Assembly (NCBI RefSeq): GCF_049680855.1
Contig: NZ_JBMPGS010000001.1
Span: forward strand, 806,001-870,000
DNA from: Salinimicrobium sp049680855
Lineage (GTDB): Bacteria; Bacteroidota; Bacteroidia; Flavobacteriales; Flavobacteriaceae
Reading direction: 5' to 3'
Length of the DNA: 64,000 bases
The translations under genes and the position numbers were made by a program. The notes beneath the pieces are model-generated. The model was not told the DNA's origin and did no database searches. It saw only the letters and a list, made by a program, of their open reading frames with translations. Shown piece by piece: positions 17,962-25,683 of this stretch (positions are counted from its first letter, which is position 1; each line of letters begins with the position of its first letter).

Positions 17962-18624
17962 GTGGCAATAATACTTTGTATTGAAACAGCAACAACGAAC
18001 TGCTCTGTGGCTTTAGCCCGCGATGGTAAATTGCTGGCTCTAAAGGAAGATAACAGCAATAGTTATTCTCATGCGGAGCGCCTGCATTTGTTTATTGAAG
18101 AAATTCTAAAGGAAAATAGGCTTTCTGCAGAAGAGCTTGACGCTATAGCTGTAAGTAAGGGTCCTGGATCATATACGGGACTTAGAATTGGGGTTTCTGC
18201 AGCAAAAGGCTTGTGTTTCTCACTTGATGTGCCATTAATTTCTGTGCCTACTTTAGAATCTCTAGCGCACCAGGTAAATGATGGTGAGGGTGATTATATC
18301 ATTCCCATGCTGGATGCCCGTAGAATGGAGGTTTATACCGCAGGATTTACAGGTTCCAAAAAGGCGGTTTTTGAGACACGTTCCCAAATTCTTGATACAT
18401 CTTCATTTCAGGAAAATCTAAAAAATGGGAGGGTAACTTTTATTGGCAGCGGAGTTAAGAAGTTTAAAGAGCTATGCAGCCATGAAAATGCTCGGTTTCT
18501 GGAAGAAGAAATGCCTTCAGCAGCTCAAATGACGGCTTTGGCAGATGAAAAATTCCGAAACAAAGATTTTGAGGATGTAGCTTATTTTGAACCATACTAT
18601 TTGAAAGATTTTATAGCCGGATAA
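17962..18624 (+). CDS. tsaB: tRNA threonylcarbamoyladenosine protein TsaB
   Basis: Partner of TsaD and TsaE in making t6A at position 37 of ANN-decoding tRNAs. The 220 residues begin ILCIETATTNCSVALARDG, the ASKHA N-terminal motif, and carry KGPGSYTGLRIGVSAAKGL, both diagnostic. The start is a GTG at 17962 preceded by AAGGA at 17957. It is separated by only 10 bases from the adaptor gene, and a bidirectional terminator follows. Confidence 0.95.
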   Translation: MAIILCIETATTNCSVALARDGKLLALKEDNSNSYSHAERLHLFIEEILKENRLSAEELDAIAVSKGPGSYTGLRIGVSAAKGLCFSLDVPLISVPTLESLAHQVNDGEGDYIIPMLDARRMEVYTAGFTGSKKAVFETRSQILDTSSFQENLKNGRVTFIGSGVKKFKELCSHENARFLEEEMPSAAQMTALADEKFRNKDFEDVAYFEPYYLKDFIAG

Positions 18625-18651
18625 AACAGTCCTGAATATAATAAACCATTA

Positions 18652-18680
18652 AAAAGCCGCATTTCTGCGGCTTTTCTAGT
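18652..18680. terminator. Bidirectional terminator between tsaB and mscS
   Basis: AAAAGCCGCA, loop TTTC, TGCGGCTTTT, with T runs on both strands, placed between two converging genes. Confidence 0.85.
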
Positions 18681-18685
18681 TTTTA

Positions 18686-19555
18686 CTACTTGCTTACATC
18701 CTGTTGTGGCTCAACTGATGGCTGGTTTTTACTGTGATCAAAGAAATGAATATCTCTTTGAGGAAACGGAATGCTAATTCCTGCGGCTTCAAGCCTGGTT
18801 TTTGCCTCTTCAATCGTATACCAGTGGCAGTCCCAGAATACCTCGTTTGGGGCCCAGAAGCGCACAGAAAAATTGACAGAACTATCTGCTAGTTCTGTTA
18901 CAACAACTGCCGGTGCAGGGTCTTTCAGGATTCCTTCCTGCTCATTTAGAAGTTCAAGAAGTACTTCTTTGGCCTTTTTTATATTACTGTCGTAAGAAAC
19001 CCCTATGGTAATGGCATCTCTACGAGTAGGATTTCCTGAATAATTAACAATGTTGTCATTAGAAAGTTCTCCGTTAGGAATAATTGCTAGTTGGTTCCCA
19101 AAGGTGTCCAGCTTAGTATAGAAAAGGGATACTTCCTTCACACTTCCCGAAATGCCCTGAACTTCAATCCAATCTCCAATTTTAAAAGGTTTTAGAAGTA
19201 TAATCAATACCCCTCCTGCGAAGTTAGCGAGAGAACCCTGTAAAGCTAATCCTATTGCAAGTCCTGCAGCACCAATCATGGCTACAAAAGAGGTGGTAGT
19301 TATACCCAATTGGCCAATGACGGTGATAATGAGAAGAATTTTTAACCCCCATTCAAGAATAGTTAGAAGAAAATTTTGAAGTGCAGGGTCGTATTCTCGT
19401 TTGGCAAAAAGGCGTTTTAAGGATCCTAGAACTAACCTGATGGCCCACCAGCCAACAATGAAAAAAACGATGGCTCCAACAAGGGTGGGTAAATAGGAAA
19501 TAAATCTTTCAATGTACTCTGCAGACCATTCCTGGAAATCTTCTATTCTGTCCAT
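18686..19555 (-). CDS. Small-conductance mechanosensitive channel, MscS family
   Basis: A stretch-activated inner-membrane channel of about 289-295 residues, the basic MscS size. It has three helices (about 20-45, 65-85 and 95-125 counted from the shorter start). The pore helix contains the Ala/Gly pattern GAAGLAIGLALQGSLANFAGG, and the beta domain follows with FKIGDWIEVQGISGSVKEV. The start may be ATG at 19555 or at 19573; both are in frame 18 bases apart. Confidence 0.93.
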   Translation of the reverse strand: MDRIEDFQEWSAEYIERFISYLPTLVGAIVFFIVGWWAIRLVLGSLKRLFAKREYDPALQNFLLTILEWGLKILLIITVIGQLGITTTSFVAMIGAAGLAIGLALQGSLANFAGGVLIILLKPFKIGDWIEVQGISGSVKEVSLFYTKLDTFGNQLAIIPNGELSNDNIVNYSGNPTRRDAITIGVSYDSNIKKAKEVLLELLNEQEGILKDPAPAVVVTELADSSVNFSVRFWAPNEVFWDCHWYTIEEAKTRLEAAGISIPFPQRDIHFFDHSKNQPSVEPQQDVSK

Positions 19556-19699
19556 TCTATTGTTTTGGTGCAAAGTTGTGAGTTCAAGTTGTGGGTTTCT
19601 GTTAACGCCATGTTAAAGTTGAGAGGCCACACCAACGGAAGGGATAAATAAAAAATGCTTCCGGTATGGAAGCATCTCTTATCTTGCAAATAGCTAAAG

Positions 19700-19903
19700 C
19701 TAACTTTTAACCTCAAAAGTGATTTTTACATTCACTCTAAAATCTGTAATTTCATCACCTTCCACGTTTGCGGTCTGCTCCTTCACGTAAACGGATCGTA
19801 TATTGTCAACAGACTTCGCGGCTGTCTTAACCGATTTCCTGATGGCGTCCTCCCAACTTTTGTCAGAATTAGACATTACTTCAATAACTTTTAATACTGC
19901 CAT
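19700..19903 (-). CDS. Dodecin family protein
   Basis: A 67-residue protein of the dodecin family, which assembles into hollow 12-mers that bind and buffer flavin. The conserved pattern runs KVIEVMSNSDKSWEDAIRK at the N-terminus, then a strand ending in ITDFRVNVKITFEVK. The flavin-stacking Trp is Trp17 in SWEDA. It is monocistronic and transcribed towards mscS. Confidence 0.93.
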   Translation of the reverse strand: MAVLKVIEVMSNSDKSWEDAIRKSVKTAAKSVDNIRSVYVKEQTANVEGDEITDFRVNVKITFEVKS

Positions 19904-20083
19904 AATAACTTATATTATTTGGTTAATAAAACATTTAAGATGCTGAATATTAAGTTACAAAAAGTATATTTCCAGACCGGTAAAGGTTTGTTAAACTAGG
20001 TCTTAATATTATTATAACATTGGCATTTCATCCAATAAGAAAAAATGCTGTATTTTGTACAAAACCTAAAGTTTTAATCCCGA

Positions 20084-22348
20084 ATGGAAGATGCTTATGT
20101 AGTAATGCTGGTTGCATTATTTGCCCTCGCTGTAACAGATTTGGTGGTTGGTGTAAGTAACGATGCTATTAATTTCCTTAATTCGGCAATTGGTTCAAAG
20201 GCTATTTCCATGCGCAATATTTTAATTGTTGCGAGTATTGGAGTGGGTGTGGGAGCTGTTTTCTCCAGTGGATTAATGGAGGTTGCACGTAAAGGCATAT
20301 TTGTCCCTGGCGAATTTTATTTTGAGGAAATCATGATCATCTTTATGGCTGTGATGATCACAGATGTCCTGCTTCTGGATTTCTTCAATTCGATGGGACT
20401 CCCTACTTCTACGACGGTTTCCATTGTTTTTGAACTTTTAGGAGCTGCAGTGAGTATAGCTGTTATAAAGACATATGGAGAGACCGGCGATCTTTCAATG
20501 CTCTATAACTATATCAATACAGAAAAAGCGACTGAGATCGTGGTGGGTATTCTCATGGCGGTGGTCATAGCCTTTATAGTAGGAGCCATAGTTCAATATT
20601 GCTCCAGGCTTGTATTTTCCTTTCAGTACGAAGAAAAAATTAAGTATATAGGTGCCATTTTTGGAGGTTTATCACTCACTTCAATCCTCTACTTTATTTT
20701 AATAAAAGGACTAAAATCTGTTTCATTTATTTCAGATGAATTTGTTGCATTTGTCAATGGTAATACGCTCTTGATCATTGCAATTGCTCTTGTATTCTTC
20801 ACCTTATTGTCTCAATTATTAATGAGCGTTTTTAAGGTGAATATATTAAAGGCGATTATAGTTGTGGGAACTTTTGCTTTGGCGCTTGCTTTTGCCGGAA
20901 ATGACCTTGTAAATTTTATAGGCGTGCCTATTGCCGCCTGGCAATCTTTTGAATTGTGGCAGAGTGCACATGCTGCCACGGGTGCAATGCCTTCAGAGTT
21001 TTTGATGACAGGGCTTGCAGGGGAGGTGCCATCGCCAACGCTTCTTTTAGTATTGGCTGGTGGTGTAATGGTGGCTACGATCTGGTTTTCGGCAAAAGCA
21101 CGTTCTGTGGTGGAAACCGGCGTAAATCTTTCACGGCAGGGTGACGGCGCCGAAAGATTTGAACCTAATATTGTCTCCAGGAGTATCGTGCGGTACTCCA
21201 TATTTTTTGGAAATATGGTGTCTGCAGTCACGCCGGGAAGAGTGCGTAATTACGTGGAAGATAAATTTAAAAAACCCGAATATCTCCTTAAAAGCAGGAG
21301 AAAGGACATGCCTGCCTTTGACATGGTTAGGGCAGCGGTTAATCTTGTGGTAGCAAGTATTCTTATTTCTATTGGAACAAATTATAAGCTGCCACTTTCA
21401 ACAACCTATGTTACTTTTATGGTAGCTATGGGGACTTCACTCGCAGACAGAGCCTGGGACCGGGAAAGTGCAGTTTATCGAGTCGCTGGAGTGGTGAATG
21501 TAATAGGTGGCTGGTTTGTGACAGCAATAGTCGCTTTTGTAGCAGCTGCATCCTTTGCGGCCGTAATATACTTTGGCGGAGTTGTAGCCATAAGCATTTT
21601 AATTGGTCTCGCTATTGTTCTAATTACACGCAGTGCCTTCATACATAAAAGGAAGGAAAAGGAAAAGGCTGAAAAAGTACCTTTTGACCCTACAGAAATT
21701 GTGAGCATTCAAGGGATTGTTCAGGAGACTTCAAAAAATATTTCCAGCATCATCAAGGGAGTAAATAATATGTACTCCAAAACAGTAGATAATCTTGGTT
21801 ATCACGACAGGGGTAAACTGAAGAAGAATAAGAAAGCAATAAAAAAGCTGGAAAAGGAGATTGATGAATTAAAATCCAATGTTTTCTACTTTATCAAATC
21901 TGTGGATGATAGTAACCTGGACAGCAGTAAATTTTATATTCTCAATCTTGATTACCTTCAGGATATGGTGCAGTCCATTGGTTTTATAACCCGAAACAGT
22001 TACAACCATGTCAATAATAATCACAAGAACCTCAAATTTAATCAGGTCAAAGATCTGAAGAAGATTGACGAGAAACTGCAGGTATTATTTGATGATATTC
22101 AAGATTTATTTGAAAATCAGGCATTTGAAGAGATTAGTAAGATAGTAGATGAAAAGCAACAGTTGATGGAAGACGTCTCCATTCTTATTGAAAATCAAAT
22201 TGAGCGCATTCGTACTTCGGAAACCAGCCCTAAGAATGCACAGCTTTATTTTGGATTGCTTCTTGAAACAAAAGATCTTATTTCATCGACCATGGGTCTC
22301 CTGCAACTGTTTGAAGAATTTCATGTGCAAATGAAAAAACTCCTGTAG
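20084..22348 (+). CDS. Inorganic phosphate transporter (PiT) with C-terminal PhoU-like domain
   Basis: A 754-residue cation-phosphate symporter. Two inverted PiT repeats carry the signature motifs near residue 20 (VGVSNDAINFLNSAIGS) and residue 270 (AFAGNDLVNFIGVPIAAW), and a further GTNYKLPLSTTYVTFMVAMG segment lies near 430. There are about 12 helices. The last 200 residues, after about 535, are cytoplasmic, helical and PhoU-like (YHDRGKLKKNKKAIKKLEKE). The added domain may regulate uptake. A palindrome TTTTGTACAAAA (20053-20064) sits 20 bases before the start. Confidence 0.92.
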   Translation: MEDAYVVMLVALFALAVTDLVVGVSNDAINFLNSAIGSKAISMRNILIVASIGVGVGAVFSSGLMEVARKGIFVPGEFYFEEIMIIFMAVMITDVLLLDFFNSMGLPTSTTVSIVFELLGAAVSIAVIKTYGETGDLSMLYNYINTEKATEIVVGILMAVVIAFIVGAIVQYCSRLVFSFQYEEKIKYIGAIFGGLSLTSILYFILIKGLKSVSFISDEFVAFVNGNTLLIIAIALVFFTLLSQLLMSVFKVNILKAIIVVGTFALALAFAGNDLVNFIGVPIAAWQSFELWQSAHAATGAMPSEFLMTGLAGEVPSPTLLLVLAGGVMVATIWFSAKARSVVETGVNLSRQGDGAERFEPNIVSRSIVRYSIFFGNMVSAVTPGRVRNYVEDKFKKPEYLLKSRRKDMPAFDMVRAAVNLVVASILISIGTNYKLPLSTTYVTFMVAMGTSLADRAWDRESAVYRVAGVVNVIGGWFVTAIVAFVAAASFAAVIYFGGVVAISILIGLAIVLITRSAFIHKRKEKEKAEKVPFDPTEIVSIQGIVQETSKNISSIIKGVNNMYSKTVDNLGYHDRGKLKKNKKAIKKLEKEIDELKSNVFYFIKSVDDSNLDSSKFYILNLDYLQDMVQSIGFITRNSYNHVNNNHKNLKFNQVKDLKKIDEKLQVLFDDIQDLFENQAFEEISKIVDEKQQLMEDVSILIENQIERIRTSETSPKNAQLYFGLLLETKDLISSTMGLLQLFEEFHVQMKKLL

Positions 22349-22371
22349 ATTTACCCGAAGGTCTTATAAAA

Positions 22372-22414
22372 AAATGCCGCAAAAAGCCATTTTTGGATGG
22401 ATTTTGCGGCATTT
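22372..22414. terminator. Bidirectional terminator between phosphate transporter and Nfu gene
   Basis: AAATGCCGCAAAA (22372-22384) pairs with TTTTGCGGCATTT (22402-22414) between converging genes. Confidence 0.85.
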
Positions 22415-22436
22415 GAATTTTGTCCTACTGTTATTT

Positions 22437-23348
22437 TTAGCCGTTGATGGCTTCTACACGATTCACTTTACCGTGCATCATTTCCTTAAGCATATTTTCA
22501 ATACCGTTTTTGAGTGTAAATGTACTTGAAGGACATCCGCTGCAGGCCCCTTGTAAAATAACCTTTACCACCTTTTCATTAGCGTCATATGATTCAAAAA
22601 GGATGTTTCCGCCGTCACTTGCTACCGCCGGTTTCACATATTCGTCCAGAATAGCGATAATCTCTTCGGAAGTATCATCAAGTTTTACCCGCTTTACAGG
22701 AGCTTCTTCAACAGCTGCATCCTGCTTTGCTTTGGTCGTTTCACCGTTGATGATATCTTTTCCTTCTTCCAGATAATTTCTTATGAATTCCCGAAGTTCA
22801 AGCGTGATCTCTTCCCATTCTGCGATATCATATTTGCTAATGGAGATATAATTTTCATCCATAAAAACCTCCTTTACGAAAGGAAAATGAAACAAAGCTT
22901 GGGCAATAGGTGCATTTTTTGCTTCATCAATGTTCTTGAATTCGACAATATCAAGAACTAATTTGCGGTTGGAGACGAATTTCATCACACCGGGGTTTGG
23001 TGTACTTTCGGCATAAACTGTAACCGGAATTTTTTTGTTGTTGTCTTCATCACTCGGGGTGATGACATCTGCCCCGCTATTGAGGTAATTCCGAAGTTGG
23101 TCTGCAATTTCCTCCTGAATATCTTTCCAGTGAACAATGTTGTATTTTTCAATGGCCACAAAGTTTTGTGCGATATAAACGGTCTTTACAAACGGAAGGT
23201 GGAATAGCTGCTGTGCTAAAGGAGAACGTTTGGCTTCCTCGATGTTGTGAAATTCAAAATTCTCATGTTTTGTCAAGAACTTGTTTGCTTCAAACTTTAC
23301 GATCGTCGGTTTTGTTGTGGGCTGTATATTGATTATGATTTCTTCCAT
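22437..23348 (-). CDS. Nfu-type iron-sulfur carrier with duplicated Nfu N domain
   Basis: A 303-residue iron-sulfur cluster carrier, starting at ATG 23348 (an in-frame ATG at 23366 adds six residues). Two consecutive Nfu N-terminal domains are visible: TVIKFEANKFLTK-like text at residues of about 15-95, and VYAESTPNPGVMKFVSNRKL with FPFVKEVFMDENYISISKYD at about 105-195. The C-terminal NifU domain (about 225-300) has the cluster-binding CSGCPSS in VILQGACSGCPSSTFTLKNG. The usual protein has a single N domain, so the duplication is a variant seen in Bacteroidetes. Confidence 0.9.
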   Translation of the reverse strand: MEEIIINIQPTTKPTIVKFEANKFLTKHENFEFHNIEEAKRSPLAQQLFHLPFVKTVYIAQNFVAIEKYNIVHWKDIQEEIADQLRNYLNSGADVITPSDEDNNKKIPVTVYAESTPNPGVMKFVSNRKLVLDIVEFKNIDEAKNAPIAQALFHFPFVKEVFMDENYISISKYDIAEWEEITLELREFIRNYLEEGKDIINGETTKAKQDAAVEEAPVKRVKLDDTSEEIIAILDEYVKPAVASDGGNILFESYDANEKVVKVILQGACSGCPSSTFTLKNGIENMLKEMMHGKVNRVEAING

Positions 23349-23430
23349 GGGGTAAAATTTCTGCAAAATTACAAAAACATATCAAGAGCATTTAATTATA
23401 ACCAGCTTCTTTTCAGAGCAACTATGAAAT

Positions 23431-24219
23431 CTAAAAGTCTAAGTAGGTGACATTAAAAGTCTGTTCTGAGGCATTGATGAGATTTTTTAGCACTTGCGGA
23501 TTTCCATTGGTGAAAAATTCCGGGGCTTTATTGGGCTGGTCGCAAAGCAAATCCTGACTTCCTAATACTGCCTGAGTCTGTCTTGCAACAGCTTCTCCTG
23601 AATCTATTATGGTGACAGAATCTGGTAATAACCTCTTTAAATTTGGAATAAGATATGGGTAGTGGCTGCACCCCAGAACCAGGTAATCTATACCTTCTTG
23701 AAGCATAGGCTGCAGTAAATCGCGGAGTAAACGGTCCATTTTCTCTGAATCTTTTTGTCCGTTTTCAATGGCCGGTACTAATCCATTTCCAATAACTTCA
23801 ATGACTTTGGTGTTTTTACTGTAAAGATCTGAAGTTCTTGCGAAAAGCTCGCTGGAAAGTGTTCCTTTGGTAGCTAAAATTCCTATAACCTTAGCCCTAC
23901 TTTTGGTGGCGGCGGGTTTTATGGCGGGTTCTATTCCAATAATGGGAACAGTAAAACTGGAGCGAAGTTGTTGGATAGCATTTGTAGTAGCCGTATTACA
24001 GGCGACCACAATAATTTTAGCGCCCATTTCAAGAAGTTTTTTGGTATTCTTAAAGCTTAGCCGCACAATTTCCTCTTTGGGCTTCTCTCCGTAGGGTGCA
24101 TTAATACTATCGGCGAGATAGATGGTGTGTTCATAGGGGAGGAGTTGATGGATTTCTTTCCAGATGGAGGTTCCTCCCACGCCGGAGTCAAAAATACCGA
24201 TGGGTTGTTTCTTGCTCAT
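23431..24219 (-). CDS. murI: Glutamate racemase
   Basis: Supplies D-glutamate for peptidoglycan. The 262 residues match the family length. The two catalytic cysteines lie in VVACNTATTNAI and LVLGCSHYPYL, and the N-terminus IGIFDSGVGGTSI is diagnostic. It is the last gene of the minus-strand envelope unit but is separated from the skp genes by a strong hairpin, so it may be transcribed independently. Confidence 0.96.
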   Translation of the reverse strand: MSKKQPIGIFDSGVGGTSIWKEIHQLLPYEHTIYLADSINAPYGEKPKEEIVRLSFKNTKKLLEMGAKIIVVACNTATTNAIQQLRSSFTVPIIGIEPAIKPAATKSRAKVIGILATKGTLSSELFARTSDLYSKNTKVIEVIGNGLVPAIENGQKDSEKMDRLLRDLLQPMLQEGIDYLVLGCSHYPYLIPNLKRLLPDSVTIIDSGEAVARQTQAVLGSQDLLCDQPNKAPEFFTNGNPQVLKNLINASEQTFNVTYLDF

Positions 24220-24221
24220 AG

Positions 24222-24262
24222 GTGTAAAAATAGAAACTGCGCATCAATGATGCGCAGTTTCC
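24222..24262 (-). terminator. Terminator after second skp gene
   Basis: AAACTGCGCATCA, one base, TGATGCGCAGTTT (24234-24260): a perfect 13-bp stem, followed on the minus strand by CTATTTTTA. Confidence 0.7.
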
Positions 24263-24286
24263 CAAAATTATTTTTGATCTGTAGGT

Positions 24287-24796
24287 TTAGATACCTAATG
24301 CTGACTTTACATCGGGCATAAGATCATATCCATCTGCCATGATAAGTCCTGTTCCTGTTGTGGAATCAAGAACATAATCATATCCTTTGTCACGAGCCAC
24401 TTTTTGGATGGTATTACGTGCTTTTTCCATTACAGGTCTTAGCAGCTCCATTTCTTTAGTTTGAAGCTCCTGCATGGCATTTTGACGATATTCACCAATA
24501 GTTCTTTGTGTTTGCTGAAGTTCATTTGCTCTTTTAGCATTTTCTTCATCAGTCTTGGTTTGAGCTTCAGCTTCATACCTTTTCATTGTAGCCTGAGCTT
24601 CAGTTACCATGTCTTTAATTTCGGTATCATAGGTCTTCTGAAGTTTTTCCAGCTGGTTCATGGCAGAAGTGTATTCTGGCATTTGTTCAATCAACTCCTG
24701 GGAAGCGATATGTGCTACTTTTGATTGGGCATTTGTAAAAGTAGTTGCTCCTAGAGTTAAGGCTACAGCTATTAAAAGGGTCTTGAATTGTTTCAT
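24287..24796 (-). CDS. OmpH/Skp family periplasmic chaperone (second)
   Basis: A 169-residue periplasmic chaperone that holds unfolded outer-membrane proteins for the Bam complex. It has a signal peptide (about 1-23, ending TTFTNAQ), then VAHIASQELIEQMPEYTSAM, and a long coiled coil (about 45-125) with KTDEENAKRANELQQTQR. It ends in a short beta part (YDYVLDSTTGTGLIMADG). It lies downstream of bamA and another skp gene, the common Bacteroidetes order. Confidence 0.93.
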   Translation of the reverse strand: MKQFKTLLIAVALTLGATTFTNAQSKVAHIASQELIEQMPEYTSAMNQLEKLQKTYDTEIKDMVTEAQATMKRYEAEAQTKTDEENAKRANELQQTQRTIGEYRQNAMQELQTKEMELLRPVMEKARNTIQKVARDKGYDYVLDSTTGTGLIMADGYDLMPDVKSALGI

Positions 24797-24853
24797 TTTT
24801 AAAGTATTAATTGTTGATTTATAGTTTCTGAATTTATTACTGGGTATACTTCC

Positions 24854-25654
24854 TTAGTTATTGTTCTCTTCCCTTGCCTTGGCAATAGAATCTTTTTTTC
24901 TTTTACGTTCTTCCAGAATTTCGTTCCTTCTTTTTTCGTACTCCAATTGTCGTGCCGTTCTTATTGAATCCCTAACACGCTTACGTTCTTCGAGTAATTC
25001 TCTTCTTTCCTGCTGGCGTTGATCCTTTTCAGTTTGTCTGGCATCAATTTGCTCGCTTTGTTCAGCTGTTAATGATTCTTCTCTTAAAAGCTCCTGCTTT
25101 TCTTCGGCAGAATTTATTTGTTGCCTGTTAGAAGCTCTCGTGATGATCCTTAACACTTGCTCGCTTACGTCAAGATCTTCGGAAACGTATAAGGTGCCAA
25201 CATCGGCAGATTTATCAAAGATGAGATCATATTTACGCTGACTGGCAATTTCCTGAACGGCTATAAAAACCTGGTCCTGGATTGGCTTTACCAGCTGTAA
25301 TTTTTGAGTCATCAAATCTCCATTGGGGCCAAATCTTCTTTGCTGATAATTGTACAGTTTTTCTTCTTCAAAAGCGATTTCTTCTTCACGTTCTTCAATA
25401 AGTTCTTCGGTGAGGAGGGCACGTTCGTTCTCGAGGTTCCTTTTCATAGATTCGATCTTATTGAGTTCAGTATCAATTTCAGATTTCCATTTTTTTACTT
25501 TTTCATCAAGCTGTGTGGAAGCCTGTTGATACTCAGGGATATTTTGAAGAATATAATCCATGTCTACAAAAGCCACCCTCGAAGGTTGTTGCGCCTGTGT
25601 GGCTGCACCCGTAAGGAAAATTACAACGTAAAGAAGGTTGAAAACTTTTGTCAT
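24854..25654 (-). CDS. OmpH/Skp family periplasmic chaperone (first)
   Basis: A Skp-like protein of about 266 residues, longer than its neighbour. The start at 25654 is chosen because it opens the signal peptide MTKVFNLLYVVIFLTGAATQAQ; a longer frame would overlap bamA by 37 bases. The core carries VAFVDMDYILQNIPEYQQAS and the beta part DLIFDKSADVGTLYVSEDLD. The C-terminal 90 residues are an extra charged helix rich in Glu, Arg and Lys (QRQQERRELLEERKRVRDS). The tail is unusual for Skp and may add a coiled coil. Confidence 0.9.
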   Translation of the reverse strand: MTKVFNLLYVVIFLTGAATQAQQPSRVAFVDMDYILQNIPEYQQASTQLDEKVKKWKSEIDTELNKIESMKRNLENERALLTEELIEEREEEIAFEEEKLYNYQQRRFGPNGDLMTQKLQLVKPIQDQVFIAVQEIASQRKYDLIFDKSADVGTLYVSEDLDVSEQVLRIITRASNRQQINSAEEKQELLREESLTAEQSEQIDARQTEKDQRQQERRELLEERKRVRDSIRTARQLEYEKRRNEILEERKRKKDSIAKAREENNN

Positions 25655-25683
25655 GACCTGATTATTGAAAATACCGTGCCAAA

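Noticed and set aside
20053..20064. Palindrome TTTTGTACAAAA before the phosphate transporter considered as an operator
   Set aside because: Short and AT-rich; it may simply be part of a promoter. Noted under the gene but not raised as a finding.
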